This document shows, piece by piece, positions 27,384 to 37,684 of a stretch of 64,000 nt of DNA. Origin of the DNA: CAWANF01 sp963783355 (GTDB lineage: Bacteria > Bacteroidota > Rhodothermia > Balneolales > DATFMH01); contig CAWANF010000011.1 of the NCBI GenBank assembly GCA_963783355.1, positions 62,001-126,000 of the forward strand, in the 5' to 3' direction. The translations under genes were made by a program, and so were the position numbers. The notes beneath the pieces were generated by a model. That model made no database searches and was not told the DNA's origin. It worked only from the letters and a program-made list of their open reading frames with translations. Position 1 is the first letter of the stretch, and every line of letters starts with the position of its first letter.

Positions 27384-27419
27384 AAAAAAAGCCGATCATA
27401 TAACTGACCGGCTTTTTTT
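27384..27419 (+). terminator. rho-independent terminator after the second FKBP gene
   Basis: A-rich 5' arm 27384-27398 pairs with 27405-27419 (aaaaaaagccg / cggcttttttt) with one internal mismatch, a 6-base loop and a seven-T tract. Confidence 0.85.
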
Positions 27420-27459
27420 ATTTCTATTCCACGCTTATTGTACTTTTGACAATCTAAAA

Positions 27460-28911
27460 CTAATTCAATGACGTAAAACGTAAATCGGTTTGTTTCGATT
27501 TTTGTATCGTTATTTGCATAGGGAAAAGTACTGTAAAAATGCTCCCGTCCCCTTCTCTACTTAGTACGGTTATCCGGCCATTCATCAAATTAACCATTCG
27601 CAATGTAATTGGAAGCCCCATACCGGAATTTCATCTGTTTTCTCCGGTACTTAATTCTTCCGGTTTTACAGCATTAAATATATAAGGCAATAACTCATGA
27701 TTGATACCAATTCCAGTATCGATTATACGAAATCGAGCCATCATACCTGCCTTCGTTATAATTTTGTTTACTTCCAGGGTGATTTTTCCGCTGTTTGTGT
27801 ATTTAATTGCATTACTAACTAAATTCTTTACGATATGTGAAAATAATTTTTTATCAATTCTGGCCTTTACGCCGTCATATTCTTTTTCAATAATTTCCAG
27901 TTCGATATCCTTGTTCCTCGTATCCAGATCCATTTTGTTGATATTGAGGCGAATCTCATCTGCAATATTACACTATTCCGGTTTATATTCAGCGCAATAC
28001 GGCGAACACCCGGCTGGTCCATTTGGTTAACAAGCTTTGCTGCAGAATTTACAATTTCGTTGAGAGGTTTATGTATTTCATTACTGATATTAGCCAGAAG
28101 ACTCGTTTTTAAATCGATCCATATCCTCAGCGTGTTCCTTCGCATGCATCAGTTCTTTTTCCGCTTTTTTCCGGTCTGAAATGTCCAAAAACATACCCAA
28201 TATCGATGGTTTCCCGTTCAACTCAATTTTTTCTGCGGAGAATAAGACCTCTTTTTGTTCACCTAAATGTGAACGTATTCGTGATTCACAAACAATAGGC
28301 TTTTTCCCATTTTTCACCCATGATGACAATAATTCCAGAATTTCTTCTTCATCAATCCAGATATCCAGTTCATTAAAAGTCTTCCCATGAACCTGGTCTT
28401 TCTCATCGAATTCCATTAAATGCATGAACTGATCATTAACCATTAGAAAACGCAATTCATTAGCACTCAATATACCAATGGCAACCGGAGCATTGTGAAA
28501 AACCTTGGAAAATCGTTCTTCCGAACGTCTCAAATCCATCTCGACAATCTTCCTGTAAGAAATTTCTTCGGTCAGTTGTTGATTGGATTCAGACAATTCT
28601 TTTGTCCGCTTTTGGATTCGCAACTCCAAATCGTCGTAGGCATTAGAAAGTAATTCCTGCGCATGTTTCCGTTCTTTTATCTCGTGTAAGGCAATATTGT
28701 TTAGCTTCTCATATTTTCGAAAAATAAAATATGCGGCCAGGGTCGCAGCGATACTGCTCACCGTAATCGTCGTTATATGAGATTCCCAAATGGTAATACC
28801 GGGATTCACAAACTGTTTTAACATTTCGTAAAACGACATACTCATAACCATTACCAAAAAAGTAATGGATAACGGCTTAAACAGTTTAGGTTTTGGCTTT
28901 TCTTCCGGCAT
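27460..28911 (-). pseudogene. decayed PAS-domain sensor histidine kinase
   Basis: Read on the minus strand, the gene encodes two membrane segments (residues ~12-65), a coiled coil, a PAS domain (RRSEERFSKVFHNAPVAIGI), a HisKA region, and an ATPase domain (LFSHIVKNLVSNAIKYTNSG; RIIDTGIGI; GMGLPITLRMVN). It is broken by a frameshift near 28115 (an extra A in an A5 run after DRF), a second frameshift near 27930, and an in-frame TGA at 27631-27633. The phospho-acceptor box reads ANISNEIHKPLN where SHEIRTPLN is normal, so the catalytic His is Asn. Three lesions plus loss of the active residue mark a true pseudogene. The original 3' end is the TAG at 27460-27462. Confidence 0.88.
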
Positions 28912-29353
28912 GAGATTCGTTCTGTATTTATAGGCGATTTGTTCCGTTTTTCATCTCATTCCATGCAGTCAAGCATTACATCTGAGATGTCCGGTAAATA
29001 CTTTGACCGATACGCAGTTAACTTAAATATAGTAAATATTCTCCCCGCTAAAATTAACCAAATATTATGATATCTATTTAATTGTATTAAAATTACTACG
29101 ATTTCTTTTGATACTTAATAATCCAATAATATAGGATTAAGATTGGCTTAATATGGGATGCTTATCATACAGATGTTTGATAGCAAAGTTTTTCAGTTTT
29201 AGAACCTTACATCAGCTCATCTGAGCCAACTTTCATTCGATTCAAGTGTAACAGCCTCACATGGCTTATGATTACATCTCAAAGTCCCGGCCGATTGGAA
29301 TACATCCCGGGACTTTTTTTTAAAGTACTTCAAGTTTGGAGTAATTGGAGTAC
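28912..29353. other. intergenic region with an orphan plus-strand terminator
   Basis: No protein-coding gene is supported here. The stretch 29030-29280 is followed by a good plus-strand terminator (listed separately) although no plus-strand gene precedes it, so a small untranslated RNA is possible. I see no known RNA family. Confidence 0.4.
29281..29320 (+). terminator. intrinsic terminator with no upstream gene
   Basis: aaagtcccgg (29281-29290) pairs with ccgggacttt (29307-29316), followed by a run of T to 29321. The only genes on both sides are on the minus strand. Confidence 0.7.
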
Positions 29354-29718
29354 TTAAAGTTTATTTCTCATCTTTTTACCGACTGACGTAAATATTTTTA
29401 ATAATTCTCTTGTTTCCTCTATTAGGGAAATTACCACTTCTTTGTCAGCCCAAGTCTCATTTTCTATTATTTTTAACCAAAAAAAGGTTTCACTTGCTTC
29501 AGATTCACAAATCTTAATTTTATGAATAAAACAGCTTTACTACGCGAACGATTGGCTTCTCTGTAATTAGCCCCGACACTGGTTCCTGATTTAGTGAATT
29601 GGTTTCTAATGATTCTGGCTTCAGGAGAATTAGGTAATATAGATGACAATCGAATAACACGAAGAGCAAAATTTAATGTTCTTTCCTCAAGTTGTTGACC
29701 AAATTTTTTATTATCCAT
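29354..29718 (-). pseudogene. four-helix-bundle protein (TIGR02436 type), frameshifted
   Basis: A small four-helix-bundle protein of the family often found in rRNA intervening sequences and scattered in FCB genomes; function unknown. The N-terminal frame (from 29718: NFALRVIRLSSILPNSPEAR, TSVGANYREANRSRSKA) runs out after 81 codons, but the expected C-terminus (KIKICESEASETFFWLK and onward to KKMRNKL) follows in another frame to a stop at 29354-29356. One base is missing near 29520, in the stretch that should read KADFIHK. With the repair it would be about 121 residues, the normal family length. Confidence 0.85.
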
Positions 29719-29814
29719 TCAAGCAATAAAATTGATATGGATATAAAAATCCAACAAGTATTCAGAATATAGGCACTTAAAGTACTTCAAACTTAAGACA
29801 CTATAATTACTTTA

Positions 29815-32724
29815 CTACGAAACTTTCTCTTCTTCGCGTCCGGTTACCATATATTCTTCGATCGGCGGACAGGAACAAACGAGGTTTCGGTCGCCATAAG
29901 CATCATCAACCCTGCTGACAGCAGGCCAAAATTTATTCATTTTTACCCATTCCAATGGAAATACAGCTTTTTCCCTGCCATACGAATGTTTCCATGTATC
30001 AGACAGAGCTACAGCTGAAGTATGAGGTGCATTTTTCAATACATTATCCTGGCGATCGGCTATTCCATCTTCAATCTCCTGAATTTCTTTTCTGATGGAT
30101 ATCATCGCATCACAGAAACGATCAAGTTCATCTTTCGTCTCGCTTTCCGTGGGTTCTACCATCAGCGTACCGGGAACGGGAAATGAAACTGTCGGTGCGT
30201 GAAATCCATAGTCCATCAATCGTTTGGCAATATCAATAACCTCAATTCCTGCCGACTGTTTAAAAGGACGCGTATCAATAATCATTTCATGAGCTGAAAA
30301 ACCATGAGCACCTGTATATAAAACCTGGTAATGCTCGTTCAACCTCGCACGAATGTAATTAGCATTCAGAATGGCATATTTCGTAGCTTCCGTCAGTCCT
30401 TCACCCCCCATCATGGCGATATAGGCATAGGATATCGTAAGGATACTGGCACTGCCCCACGGAGCAGAAGAGACAGAAGTAATGCCTTGTTTCCCACCGG
30501 TTTTTACAATGTTATGTCCGGGCAAAAATGGTGTTAAATGACTTGCTGCGGCAATGGGGCCCATGCCCGGTCCGCCGCCGCCATGAGGAATACAAAACGT
30601 TTTGTGTAAATTGAGATGGCAAACATCAGCACCAATGGCAGCCGGACTTGTCAGTCCAACCTGGGCATTCATATTCGCACCATCCATGTAAACTTGTCCG
30701 CCATTATCATGGACAATCTTACATATTTCACGAATTTCTTCCTCAAAAACACCATGCGTCGACGGGTATGTCACCATCAGAGCCGCCAGGTTACCGGCAT
30801 GTTCCGAAGCTTTGGTTTTTAAATCATCCACATCGATATTGCCACGTTCATCACACTTCACTACCACGACATTGAGTCCGGCCATTACAGCACTTGCCGG
30901 ATTTGTGCCATGGGCTGATGATGGAATCAGCGCAATATTACGATGGCCTTCGCCACGGTTTTTATGATAGGCACGAATGACCATCAAACCGCTATATTCC
31001 CCCTGGGCACCAGAATTTGGCTGCAAAGAGACGGCTGAAAAGCCTGTAATTTCAGAGAGCCAATGTTCAAGATTTGTAAACAATTCATTGTATCCCTTTG
31101 CCTGATCGATTGGTGCAAAAGGATGTAATCCTGCAAATTCAGGCCATGATAAAGCAACCATTTCAGTCGATGCATTTAACTTCATCGTACACGAGCCCAA
31201 TGAAATCATAGAATGCACCAGTGACAAGTCTTTATTTTCCAGGCGCTTCAAATATCGCAACATTTCATGCTCGGAGTGGAACATGTTGAATACCTCATGT
31301 TGCATATATTTAGATGTACGCTGCAATGAAACGGGAAAGTCAATGTTTAATGTCTCTGCCAGTTCGTACAAATCAAAATCGACATTTTTGCCTTCTGCCC
31401 TGGCAAAAATGTCCAGGATGGATTTGACATCTTCTAAAGTTTTTGCCTCATCAAATGAAACTCCTACCCGATCATCTTCATAATAACGAAGATTAATTTC
31501 GTTTATCAGGGATTCTTCCCGGATTTTTTCTTTATTGGTGACCTGAATAGTGAACGTATCAAAATAAAGTCTCGTCGGAATATCGTATCCCAATTTTCCC
31601 AACCCCGCTACGGCCAGTTTAGTAAAACTGTGTACTCGTTCGGCAATTTTCCTAATTCCGTCCGGACCATGATAAACACCATAGGCACCAGCCATTACAG
31701 CCAATAAAACCTGTGCCGTACAAATATTTGATGTTGCTTTTTCACGACGAATATGTTGTTCACGGGTTTGCAGCGCCATACGAAATGCCGGATTACCCTG
31801 TGCATCAACCGTAACCCCGATGATTCTTCCAGGAATCTGGCGTTTATATTTTTCATTTGTCGCAAAATAAGCAGCATGGGGTCCGCCGTATCCCATCGGA
31901 ACACCAAAACGCTGAGCCGAACCCACAACAATATCCGCTCCCATTTCACCAGGAGCTTTTAAGAGTGCCAGACTTAACAAATCGGCTGCAACGGTAACAA
32001 ATACATTATTTTCATGGAGAATTTTTATCAGTTCAGTATAATCGTTTACGCTTCCGTCCGTTGCCGGATATTGAAGAAGAACACCGAACAAATTCTTTTC
32101 AGAGGCTTCCAGCGTTTCATGATTTCCTATGATTAACTCTATACCATGAGGCTCCGATCTGGTTTTCAGAACCTCTATGGTTTGTGGATGACACTTCTCA
32201 GAGACAAAAAAGGCAGGTGCTTTCTTTTTATCACCTTTTCTCATACTGTAAAGCATACTCATCGCTTCGGCGGCGGCTGTCCCTTCATCAAGCAGCGAAG
32301 CATTGGCCAGTTCCATCCCGGTAAGATCACAAACCATCGTTTGAAAATTTAAAAGCATTTCCAAACGTCCCTGGGCTATTTCTGCCTGGTATGGAGTATA
32401 CGCGGTATACCATCCCGGATTTTCCAAAATATTTCTTTGAATAACTCCGGGAACAACGGTATCGTAATAACCCATCCCGATAAATGATGTATATACCTTA
32501 TTCTTAAATGCTAATTTCCTGAATTCTTTTAGAAACTGGTATTCCGACTTAGGCTCAGGCAAATCAAGAGTTTTATGCAGGCGGATATCTTTCGGTATGG
32601 TTTTATCAATCATTTCCCTTAATGATTGAACACCAATCGTTTGCAACATTTGTGATAGCTGACTGTCATCCGGGCCAAGATGACGTTTAATAAATTTCTC
32701 TCTGGAATTAAGATCTAAACTCAT
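29815..32724 (-). CDS. gcvP: glycine dehydrogenase (decarboxylating), P-protein of the glycine cleavage system
   Basis: PLP-dependent decarboxylation of glycine and transfer of aminomethyl to the H-protein. The 969-residue protein is the fused, full-length form. The PLP lysine is Lys708 in LNLHKTFCIPHGGGGPGMGP; other family marks are FIGMGYYDTVVPGVIQRNI, TPYQAEIAQGRLE, and SLGSCTMKLNAS. The other cleavage genes (gcvT, gcvH, lpd) are not in the window. No glycine riboswitch is visible upstream. Confidence 0.98.
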   Translation of the reverse strand: MSLDLNSREKFIKRHLGPDDSQLSQMLQTIGVQSLREMIDKTIPKDIRLHKTLDLPEPKSEYQFLKEFRKLAFKNKVYTSFIGMGYYDTVVPGVIQRNILENPGWYTAYTPYQAEIAQGRLEMLLNFQTMVCDLTGMELANASLLDEGTAAAEAMSMLYSMRKGDKKKAPAFFVSEKCHPQTIEVLKTRSEPHGIELIIGNHETLEASEKNLFGVLLQYPATDGSVNDYTELIKILHENNVFVTVAADLLSLALLKAPGEMGADIVVGSAQRFGVPMGYGGPHAAYFATNEKYKRQIPGRIIGVTVDAQGNPAFRMALQTREQHIRREKATSNICTAQVLLAVMAGAYGVYHGPDGIRKIAERVHSFTKLAVAGLGKLGYDIPTRLYFDTFTIQVTNKEKIREESLINEINLRYYEDDRVGVSFDEAKTLEDVKSILDIFARAEGKNVDFDLYELAETLNIDFPVSLQRTSKYMQHEVFNMFHSEHEMLRYLKRLENKDLSLVHSMISLGSCTMKLNASTEMVALSWPEFAGLHPFAPIDQAKGYNELFTNLEHWLSEITGFSAVSLQPNSGAQGEYSGLMVIRAYHKNRGEGHRNIALIPSSAHGTNPASAVMAGLNVVVVKCDERGNIDVDDLKTKASEHAGNLAALMVTYPSTHGVFEEEIREICKIVHDNGGQVYMDGANMNAQVGLTSPAAIGADVCHLNLHKTFCIPHGGGGPGMGPIAAASHLTPFLPGHNIVKTGGKQGITSVSSAPWGSASILTISYAYIAMMGGEGLTEATKYAILNANYIRARLNEHYQVLYTGAHGFSAHEMIIDTRPFKQSAGIEVIDIAKRLMDYGFHAPTVSFPVPGTLMVEPTESETKDELDRFCDAMISIRKEIQEIEDGIADRQDNVLKNAPHTSAVALSDTWKHSYGREKAVFPLEWVKMNKFWPAVSRVDDAYGDRNLVCSCPPIEEYMVTGREEEKVS

Positions 32725-32965
32725 TTAATAGCCTGAAATTTTTGAATTTGGGATTACGACTAACTTCAGCCCGTTAGTTACCCAAACGGACTAATTTGAT
32801 CTCATTTAAATAATCTTTCAAAGATACGGATGAAGAAAGATAAAAACATAGAATGAGATGATAAAAACGATCATTAAATTGTACTATTCAGGTTATAAAA
32901 ATCCTGTGCCTGAACTTAACCTATATGGTAACCTCCGGGCATTTCAGGTATCAATCAATAAATGA

Positions 32966-33313
32966 TTATTCATAAAGTTTTGGCTGACATTCCGAACAAG
33001 GGCACATTTCACGCAGTGCTTCCCAACGATAGATTCCGGAATCATGTCCGTCACTCCATACAATCTGAATGGCATAATTACCGACAGGATTAATACTCTG
33101 TATCTCCCGATATTTTTCAGGTTCCTCCAGGAAAACGGCAGGATCAACCTTTTTTCCCATATTCTCATGGCCGCCCATGCAAGTTACACATGGACAAGAT
33201 TTTCTAAGCGCGTCCAGGGGAAAATTACTATCATGTCCGTCTTCCCAGGAAATCGTTAAATTTTGATTGGAAATATCAACCGTTAACTTTTTAGCTACAT
33301 ATTTTTCATTCAT
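32966..33313 (-). CDS. DUF971 (GBBH-like N-terminal domain) protein
   Basis: A 115-residue protein consisting of one DUF971 domain, the fold found at the N-terminus of gamma-butyrobetaine hydroxylase and as a stand-alone protein linked in some bacteria to iron-sulfur or cofactor proteins. Two Cys motifs, SCPCVTCMGGHE (residues ~34-45) and MCPCSECQP near the end, could bind a metal. The tandem WEDGHDSNFPLDALR / WSDGHDSGIYRWEALR shows an internal repeat. It is a single minus-strand gene upstream of gcvP with 240 bases between. Confidence 0.88.
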   Translation of the reverse strand: MNEKYVAKKLTVDISNQNLTISWEDGHDSNFPLDALRKSCPCVTCMGGHENMGKKVDPAVFLEEPEKYREIQSINPVGNYAIQIVWSDGHDSGIYRWEALREMCPCSECQPKLYE

Positions 33314-33684
33314 TCGATATCCCCGATAAACTACTTATCAATTTCTGATTCTACCTTGAGAAATTACGAATAATATTTTGCCATTTTACAAAAAACCGGT
33401 ATTTATAAGTTTAAATAATGACCATTATCTTTTACAAAACCTCTAAATCCCCAAATTCTTTAACCTTATTTGATTAAATGAACTAATTAATGTCAGAAAT
33501 GATTCTTATTCATTAGAAAACTGCTTAATTTGAAAATTACTTTAGTTTACAAGAAGCTTCTTTAACTTTATTAAAATTTAGTTTTCACATAAAGATTGAG
33601 TAAAATTTTCATTACCCATTTTCTTGGTATTGCTTACGTGGGTAACGATATTGTGAATTATAATCCCAAATTTACCATTTACTT
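33314..33684. other. divergent intergenic region, DUF971 / mprF
   Basis: About 370 bases of AT-rich DNA with no gene, repeat or RNA that I can recognise. It must hold the promoters of both divergent genes. Confidence 0.5.
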
Positions 33685-36234
33685 ATGAAATCTGTTTTTA
33701 GCAAGATTGGTCCGTTACTGGGATTAATTTTATTTGGTATTGCTTTATGGTATCTGAATCATGAGTTACGTCATTATGATTTGCACGATGTTGCCAGGCA
33801 TCTTGCGACGTTGCCAACTTATAAAATTATCCTGGCATTTATTTTCACGGGTTTCAGTTATACAGCATTAACGTTATACGACACACTGGGCTTTTATTAC
33901 ATTCAAAAACCGATGGCCTATCGTAAAATTGCCAAAGCGGGATTCATCGGATATGCATTCAGCAATAATATCGGCTTTTCTATCATTACAGGAGGATCCG
34001 TTCGCTATCGGTTATATTCCGCCTGGGGCCTGTCCGGCATTGAAATAACTGAAATTGTTGCCTTTTGCGGACTCACCTTATGGACCGGTTTCTTAATGAT
34101 CGGCGGACTGGCATTTTCTCTCGTGCCGCCAATTTTACCGGATACGTTAAGCATTCCATTTGCTTCAGTCCAATTTATAGGGATTCTTTTCCTCATTGTC
34201 ATTTTCGGGTACATCATTGCCAGCTTTCTTATTAAAAGATCATTAAAGATTCGTGAATGGGAGATCTCCTTCCCATCGCCCAAAATTACAATCAGCCAGG
34301 TTTTAATTTCGTCGTTCGACTGGCTGGTAGCCAGCTCGGTTCTTTATGTTCTTTTGCCCTCATCCAGTATTTCCTTTTTTGGATTTGTCGGTGTTTTTTT
34401 GCTGGCACAAATTTCCGGTGTCATCAGCCAGGTTCCCGGTGGCCTGGGGGTTTTCGAATCCGTTATGATCTTGTTTTTGTCCCCGCAGCTGAACGCTACA
34501 TCGATATTAAGTGCTTTGATTGCTTTCCGGGGAATCTATTACATTGTTCCCCTGATTTTGGCCTCTGTCATCCTCGGTTATCAGGAAATTGTAACGGTTC
34601 AACCCAAAGTTGGAAAATTCACAAAAACACTGACCGGCTGGATACCCAGAATCGCCCCTCAAATCCTTTCTTTTACCATATTTATCGGTGGAGCAATCTT
34701 GTTATTTTCCGGTGCAACACCGGGCGAAATTCCCCGCTTACGATGGCTTCGGCACTTCATACCATTGCCAATTATCGAATTATCACATTTTCTGGGCAGT
34801 ATGGTTGGTGCTGCCTTGCTTATACTGGCACGCGGACTCCAGCGGCGCCTTGATGCCGCCTATCATATGACCATAGGTTTATTATTTGCCGGTATTGTTT
34901 TCTCCCTGCTGAAAGGATTCGATTATGAAGAAGCCATCATTATGGCCATTATGCTGGCCGCACTGTTACCTTCCCGAAATGCCTTTTACCGAAAGGCATC
35001 GGTGTTCGGACAGAAATTCACTATTGGCTGGATTGCCGCAATCACATTGATTCTGATATCCTCCACCTGGCTGGGATTCTTTGCATATCGTCATGTTGAA
35101 TACAGCGAAGATCTTTGGTGGAGATTCACACTTTTAGGCAATGCACCACGTTATCTGAGAGCGACGGTGGGAGCAATCGGATTGACTATTATATTTGGAT
35201 TTCTAAAACTGATGCGCCCGTCCAAAATCAAACCGGTACCGCCCAACAATGATGAAATTGATTCTGCCAAACAAATCATTGAATTATCACATTACACCGA
35301 ATCCAATCTGGCTTTAACCAGAGATAAAACCCTATTGTTTAATGAACAAAAAACTTCTTTCGTAATGTATTCTGTTGAAGGCAGAAGCTGGGTTGCATTA
35401 GGGGATCCAATCGGCAAAAGTACAGATATGCCAGAGCTGATTTGGCAGTATCGTGAACTATGTGATGAGCACGATGCATGGGCGGTTTTTTACCAGGTAA
35501 GAGAAGAATATCTGAGTCTTTACCTGGATCTTGGACTTACTTTATTAAAACTTGGTGAAGAAGCCAGGGTTCCGCTCAGCACATTTACTATGGAGGGTGG
35601 AAGCCGAAAAGCAATGCGATATCAACATAAAAAGCTGCAACGCGACGGCTATTCTTTTCATATTCTGAGTGAAGAAGAAGCATGGAATCATATAGATGAA
35701 TTTAAAGCCATATCGGATTCATGGCTGAAAGAAAAAAGCACGAAGGAAAAAGGTTTCTCCCTCGGATTTTTTAACAAAGATTATCTGAAAAACTTCCCAT
35801 TTGCCGTCATTCAGCAAAACGATCAGATTGTTGCTTTTGCCAATATCTGGACTAGTTATAATAAAAGTGAATTATCTTTAGATTTGATGCGTAAACTCCC
35901 GGATGTCCCGAACGGAATAATGGATTTTATATTTATCGAACTAATGCTTTGGGGGCAACAGGAAGGATACGAATGGTTTAATCTTGGAATGGCCCCGCTT
36001 TCCGGATTGGAAAATCATGAATTGGCTCCACTTTGGAACAAAATGGCATCTTTGATCTATACTCATGGTGAACATTTTTATAATTTTCAGGGATTACGGC
36101 AATACAAAAACAAATTTGATCCCGTTTGGAAACCAAAATATCTCGCTTGCCCGGGTGGATTGGCACTTCCACGGGTACTTACAAACGTTACGGCATTAAT
36201 ATCAGGTGGCTTAAAAGGAGTTATCACTAAATGA
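33685..36234 (+). CDS. mprF: MprF-type aminoacyl-phosphatidylglycerol synthase/flippase
   Basis: Transfers an amino acid (usually lysine) from tRNA to phosphatidylglycerol and flips the product, reducing the negative surface charge. The 849-residue protein has an N-terminal multi-helix flippase part (residues ~1-510; GFSIITGGSVRYRLY, QVPGGLGVFESVMILFLSP) and a C-terminal GNAT-like synthase domain (DUF2156; from ~535: NEQKTSFVMYSVEGRSWVAL, WFNLGMAPLSGLE). This is the complete two-domain form. Its stop overlaps the start of the acvB/virJ-like gene by four bases, indicating translational coupling. Confidence 0.95.
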   Translation: MKSVFSKIGPLLGLILFGIALWYLNHELRHYDLHDVARHLATLPTYKIILAFIFTGFSYTALTLYDTLGFYYIQKPMAYRKIAKAGFIGYAFSNNIGFSIITGGSVRYRLYSAWGLSGIEITEIVAFCGLTLWTGFLMIGGLAFSLVPPILPDTLSIPFASVQFIGILFLIVIFGYIIASFLIKRSLKIREWEISFPSPKITISQVLISSFDWLVASSVLYVLLPSSSISFFGFVGVFLLAQISGVISQVPGGLGVFESVMILFLSPQLNATSILSALIAFRGIYYIVPLILASVILGYQEIVTVQPKVGKFTKTLTGWIPRIAPQILSFTIFIGGAILLFSGATPGEIPRLRWLRHFIPLPIIELSHFLGSMVGAALLILARGLQRRLDAAYHMTIGLLFAGIVFSLLKGFDYEEAIIMAIMLAALLPSRNAFYRKASVFGQKFTIGWIAAITLILISSTWLGFFAYRHVEYSEDLWWRFTLLGNAPRYLRATVGAIGLTIIFGFLKLMRPSKIKPVPPNNDEIDSAKQIIELSHYTESNLALTRDKTLLFNEQKTSFVMYSVEGRSWVALGDPIGKSTDMPELIWQYRELCDEHDAWAVFYQVREEYLSLYLDLGLTLLKLGEEARVPLSTFTMEGGSRKAMRYQHKKLQRDGYSFHILSEEEAWNHIDEFKAISDSWLKEKSTKEKGFSLGFFNKDYLKNFPFAVIQQNDQIVAFANIWTSYNKSELSLDLMRKLPDVPNGIMDFIFIELMLWGQQEGYEWFNLGMAPLSGLENHELAPLWNKMASLIYTHGEHFYNFQGLRQYKNKFDPVWKPKYLACPGGLALPRVLTNVTALISGGLKGVITK

Positions 36235-37631
36235 TAAAAAAAGCTTTATTAACAGTATTTTTCTCACTTTTATTGACAAGTGTGTTATTTGCACACACCG
36301 AAAATGTAAAATTCGGAAGATTCGGAACTGTTACTTTATATCAAAAAACAGCCCAGCCAGGCAGGTTGGTTTTATTTATTTCCGGTGACGGAGGATGGAA
36401 TGAAGGCGTCGTGGATATGGCCCAGGCCCTGTCGTCTTTGAATGCACTTGTAGTCGGGATCGATATCAACACCTATCTCAGACATCTGGAGTTATCGAAA
36501 ACAAAATGTTTATATCCGGCGGCAGACTTTGAATCTTTAAGTCAGTATCTCCAAAAAAAATATCATTTTGACGATTACAAACCGCCCATTCTAGTTGGCT
36601 ATTCATCAGGAGCATCCCTCGTTTATGCCCTGCTTGCCCAGGCTCCGGTTAATACGTTTGCCGGTGGAATCAGCCTGGGATTTTCGCCGAACTTAACGAT
36701 TAACAAACCGCTTTGCCGTGGATCCGGCCTGAAAATCAAAAAAGATAAAGACAAAAAGAGCTATGATTTTCTCCCGATGGGCTTATCCAGGCCATGGACT
36801 GTTTTACAGGGAACAATTGATAAGGTATGTAGCCCCGAAATAACCGAACGATTTGTCAGAAAGGTTCAAACAGCTAATTTGGTCATCCTTCCTAAAGTTG
36901 GACATGGTTATTCTGTGCCAAAAAACTGGATGCCCCAGTTCAAAGAAGCATACCTGGAAATGGCCAGGGGAACAGATACCAGTCCCAGGCTTAAACCTAC
37001 ATCACTGAATGATCTTCCCATCGTTGAAGTCCCGTCTCCAGACTCTCATAAAGATATCCTTGGCGTAATGATGTCGGGTGATGGCGGATGGGCCAGTATT
37101 GATCAGGGATTATCCAAAACCTTAGCTCAAAATGGGATACCGGTTGCCGGCGTAAATTCATTAAAATACTTTTGGAAACGCAAAACACCCGAAAAAGCTG
37201 CTGTCGATTTGGAGAGAATTATCCGTTTTTACCTTTTAAAATGGAAAAAGGAGAAAGTATTGATCGTCGGTTATTCACTTGGGGCCGACGTTCTCCCCTT
37301 CATGGTCCACCGATTACCCCAGGATCTTAAGAATCGTATTGAACTGGTTACTTTTCTGTCCCCCAGCCACCTGGTGGATTTTCAATTTCATTTGTCCTAC
37401 TGGCTTGGAGGGGGTGACAATAAAACAGATTTAAAAGTTCTGCCCGAAATTGAAAAATTACAGGGACTTCCCCTGCTTTGTTTTTATGGAAATGATGAAA
37501 ACGACAGCATCTGTAAAAGTATGCCGTCTACCCTGGCAAAAGTCATCGCTGTCGATGGCGGACATCACTATGACGGGAATTACGAGCTAATTGCTAATGA
37601 TGTCTTAAAAACACTCGAAGAAAAGAATTAA
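36231..37631 (+). CDS. AcvB/VirJ-family protein, probable periplasmic aminoacyl-phosphatidylglycerol hydrolase
   Basis: A 466-residue exported protein (signal peptide KKALLTVFFSLLLTSVLFAH) made of two alpha/beta-hydrolase-like halves. The N-half has LFISGDGGWNEGVVD and a GYSSGA turn; the C-half repeats MMSGDGGWASIDQGL, VGYSLGADVLPF (nucleophile Ser in GYSLG) and DGGHHYDGNY for the catalytic His. Agrobacterium AcvB, of this family, hydrolyses lysyl-phosphatidylglycerol. The four-base overlap with mprF fits that role: one operon makes and removes aminoacylated lipid. The N-half may be a substrate-recognition or degenerate domain. Confidence 0.88.
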   Translation: MIKKALLTVFFSLLLTSVLFAHTENVKFGRFGTVTLYQKTAQPGRLVLFISGDGGWNEGVVDMAQALSSLNALVVGIDINTYLRHLELSKTKCLYPAADFESLSQYLQKKYHFDDYKPPILVGYSSGASLVYALLAQAPVNTFAGGISLGFSPNLTINKPLCRGSGLKIKKDKDKKSYDFLPMGLSRPWTVLQGTIDKVCSPEITERFVRKVQTANLVILPKVGHGYSVPKNWMPQFKEAYLEMARGTDTSPRLKPTSLNDLPIVEVPSPDSHKDILGVMMSGDGGWASIDQGLSKTLAQNGIPVAGVNSLKYFWKRKTPEKAAVDLERIIRFYLLKWKKEKVLIVGYSLGADVLPFMVHRLPQDLKNRIELVTFLSPSHLVDFQFHLSYWLGGGDNKTDLKVLPEIEKLQGLPLLCFYGNDENDSICKSMPSTLAKVIAVDGGHHYDGNYELIANDVLKTLEEKN

Positions 37632-37640
37632 TAAAAACAG

Positions 37641-37680
37641 AAGGCTCTCATCACCATTATATTCCAGATAAGAGCCTTTT
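37641..37680. terminator. terminator after mprF-acvB, shared with the convergent gene
   Basis: aaggctct (37641-37648) pairs with agagcctt (37671-37678), followed by TTTT; it lies between convergent genes and can serve both. Confidence 0.65.
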
Positions 37681-37684
37681 ATAT

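Noticed and set aside
32725..32965. Glycine riboswitch upstream of gcvP
   Set aside because: The leader is AT-rich and lacks the characteristic tandem aptamer elements.
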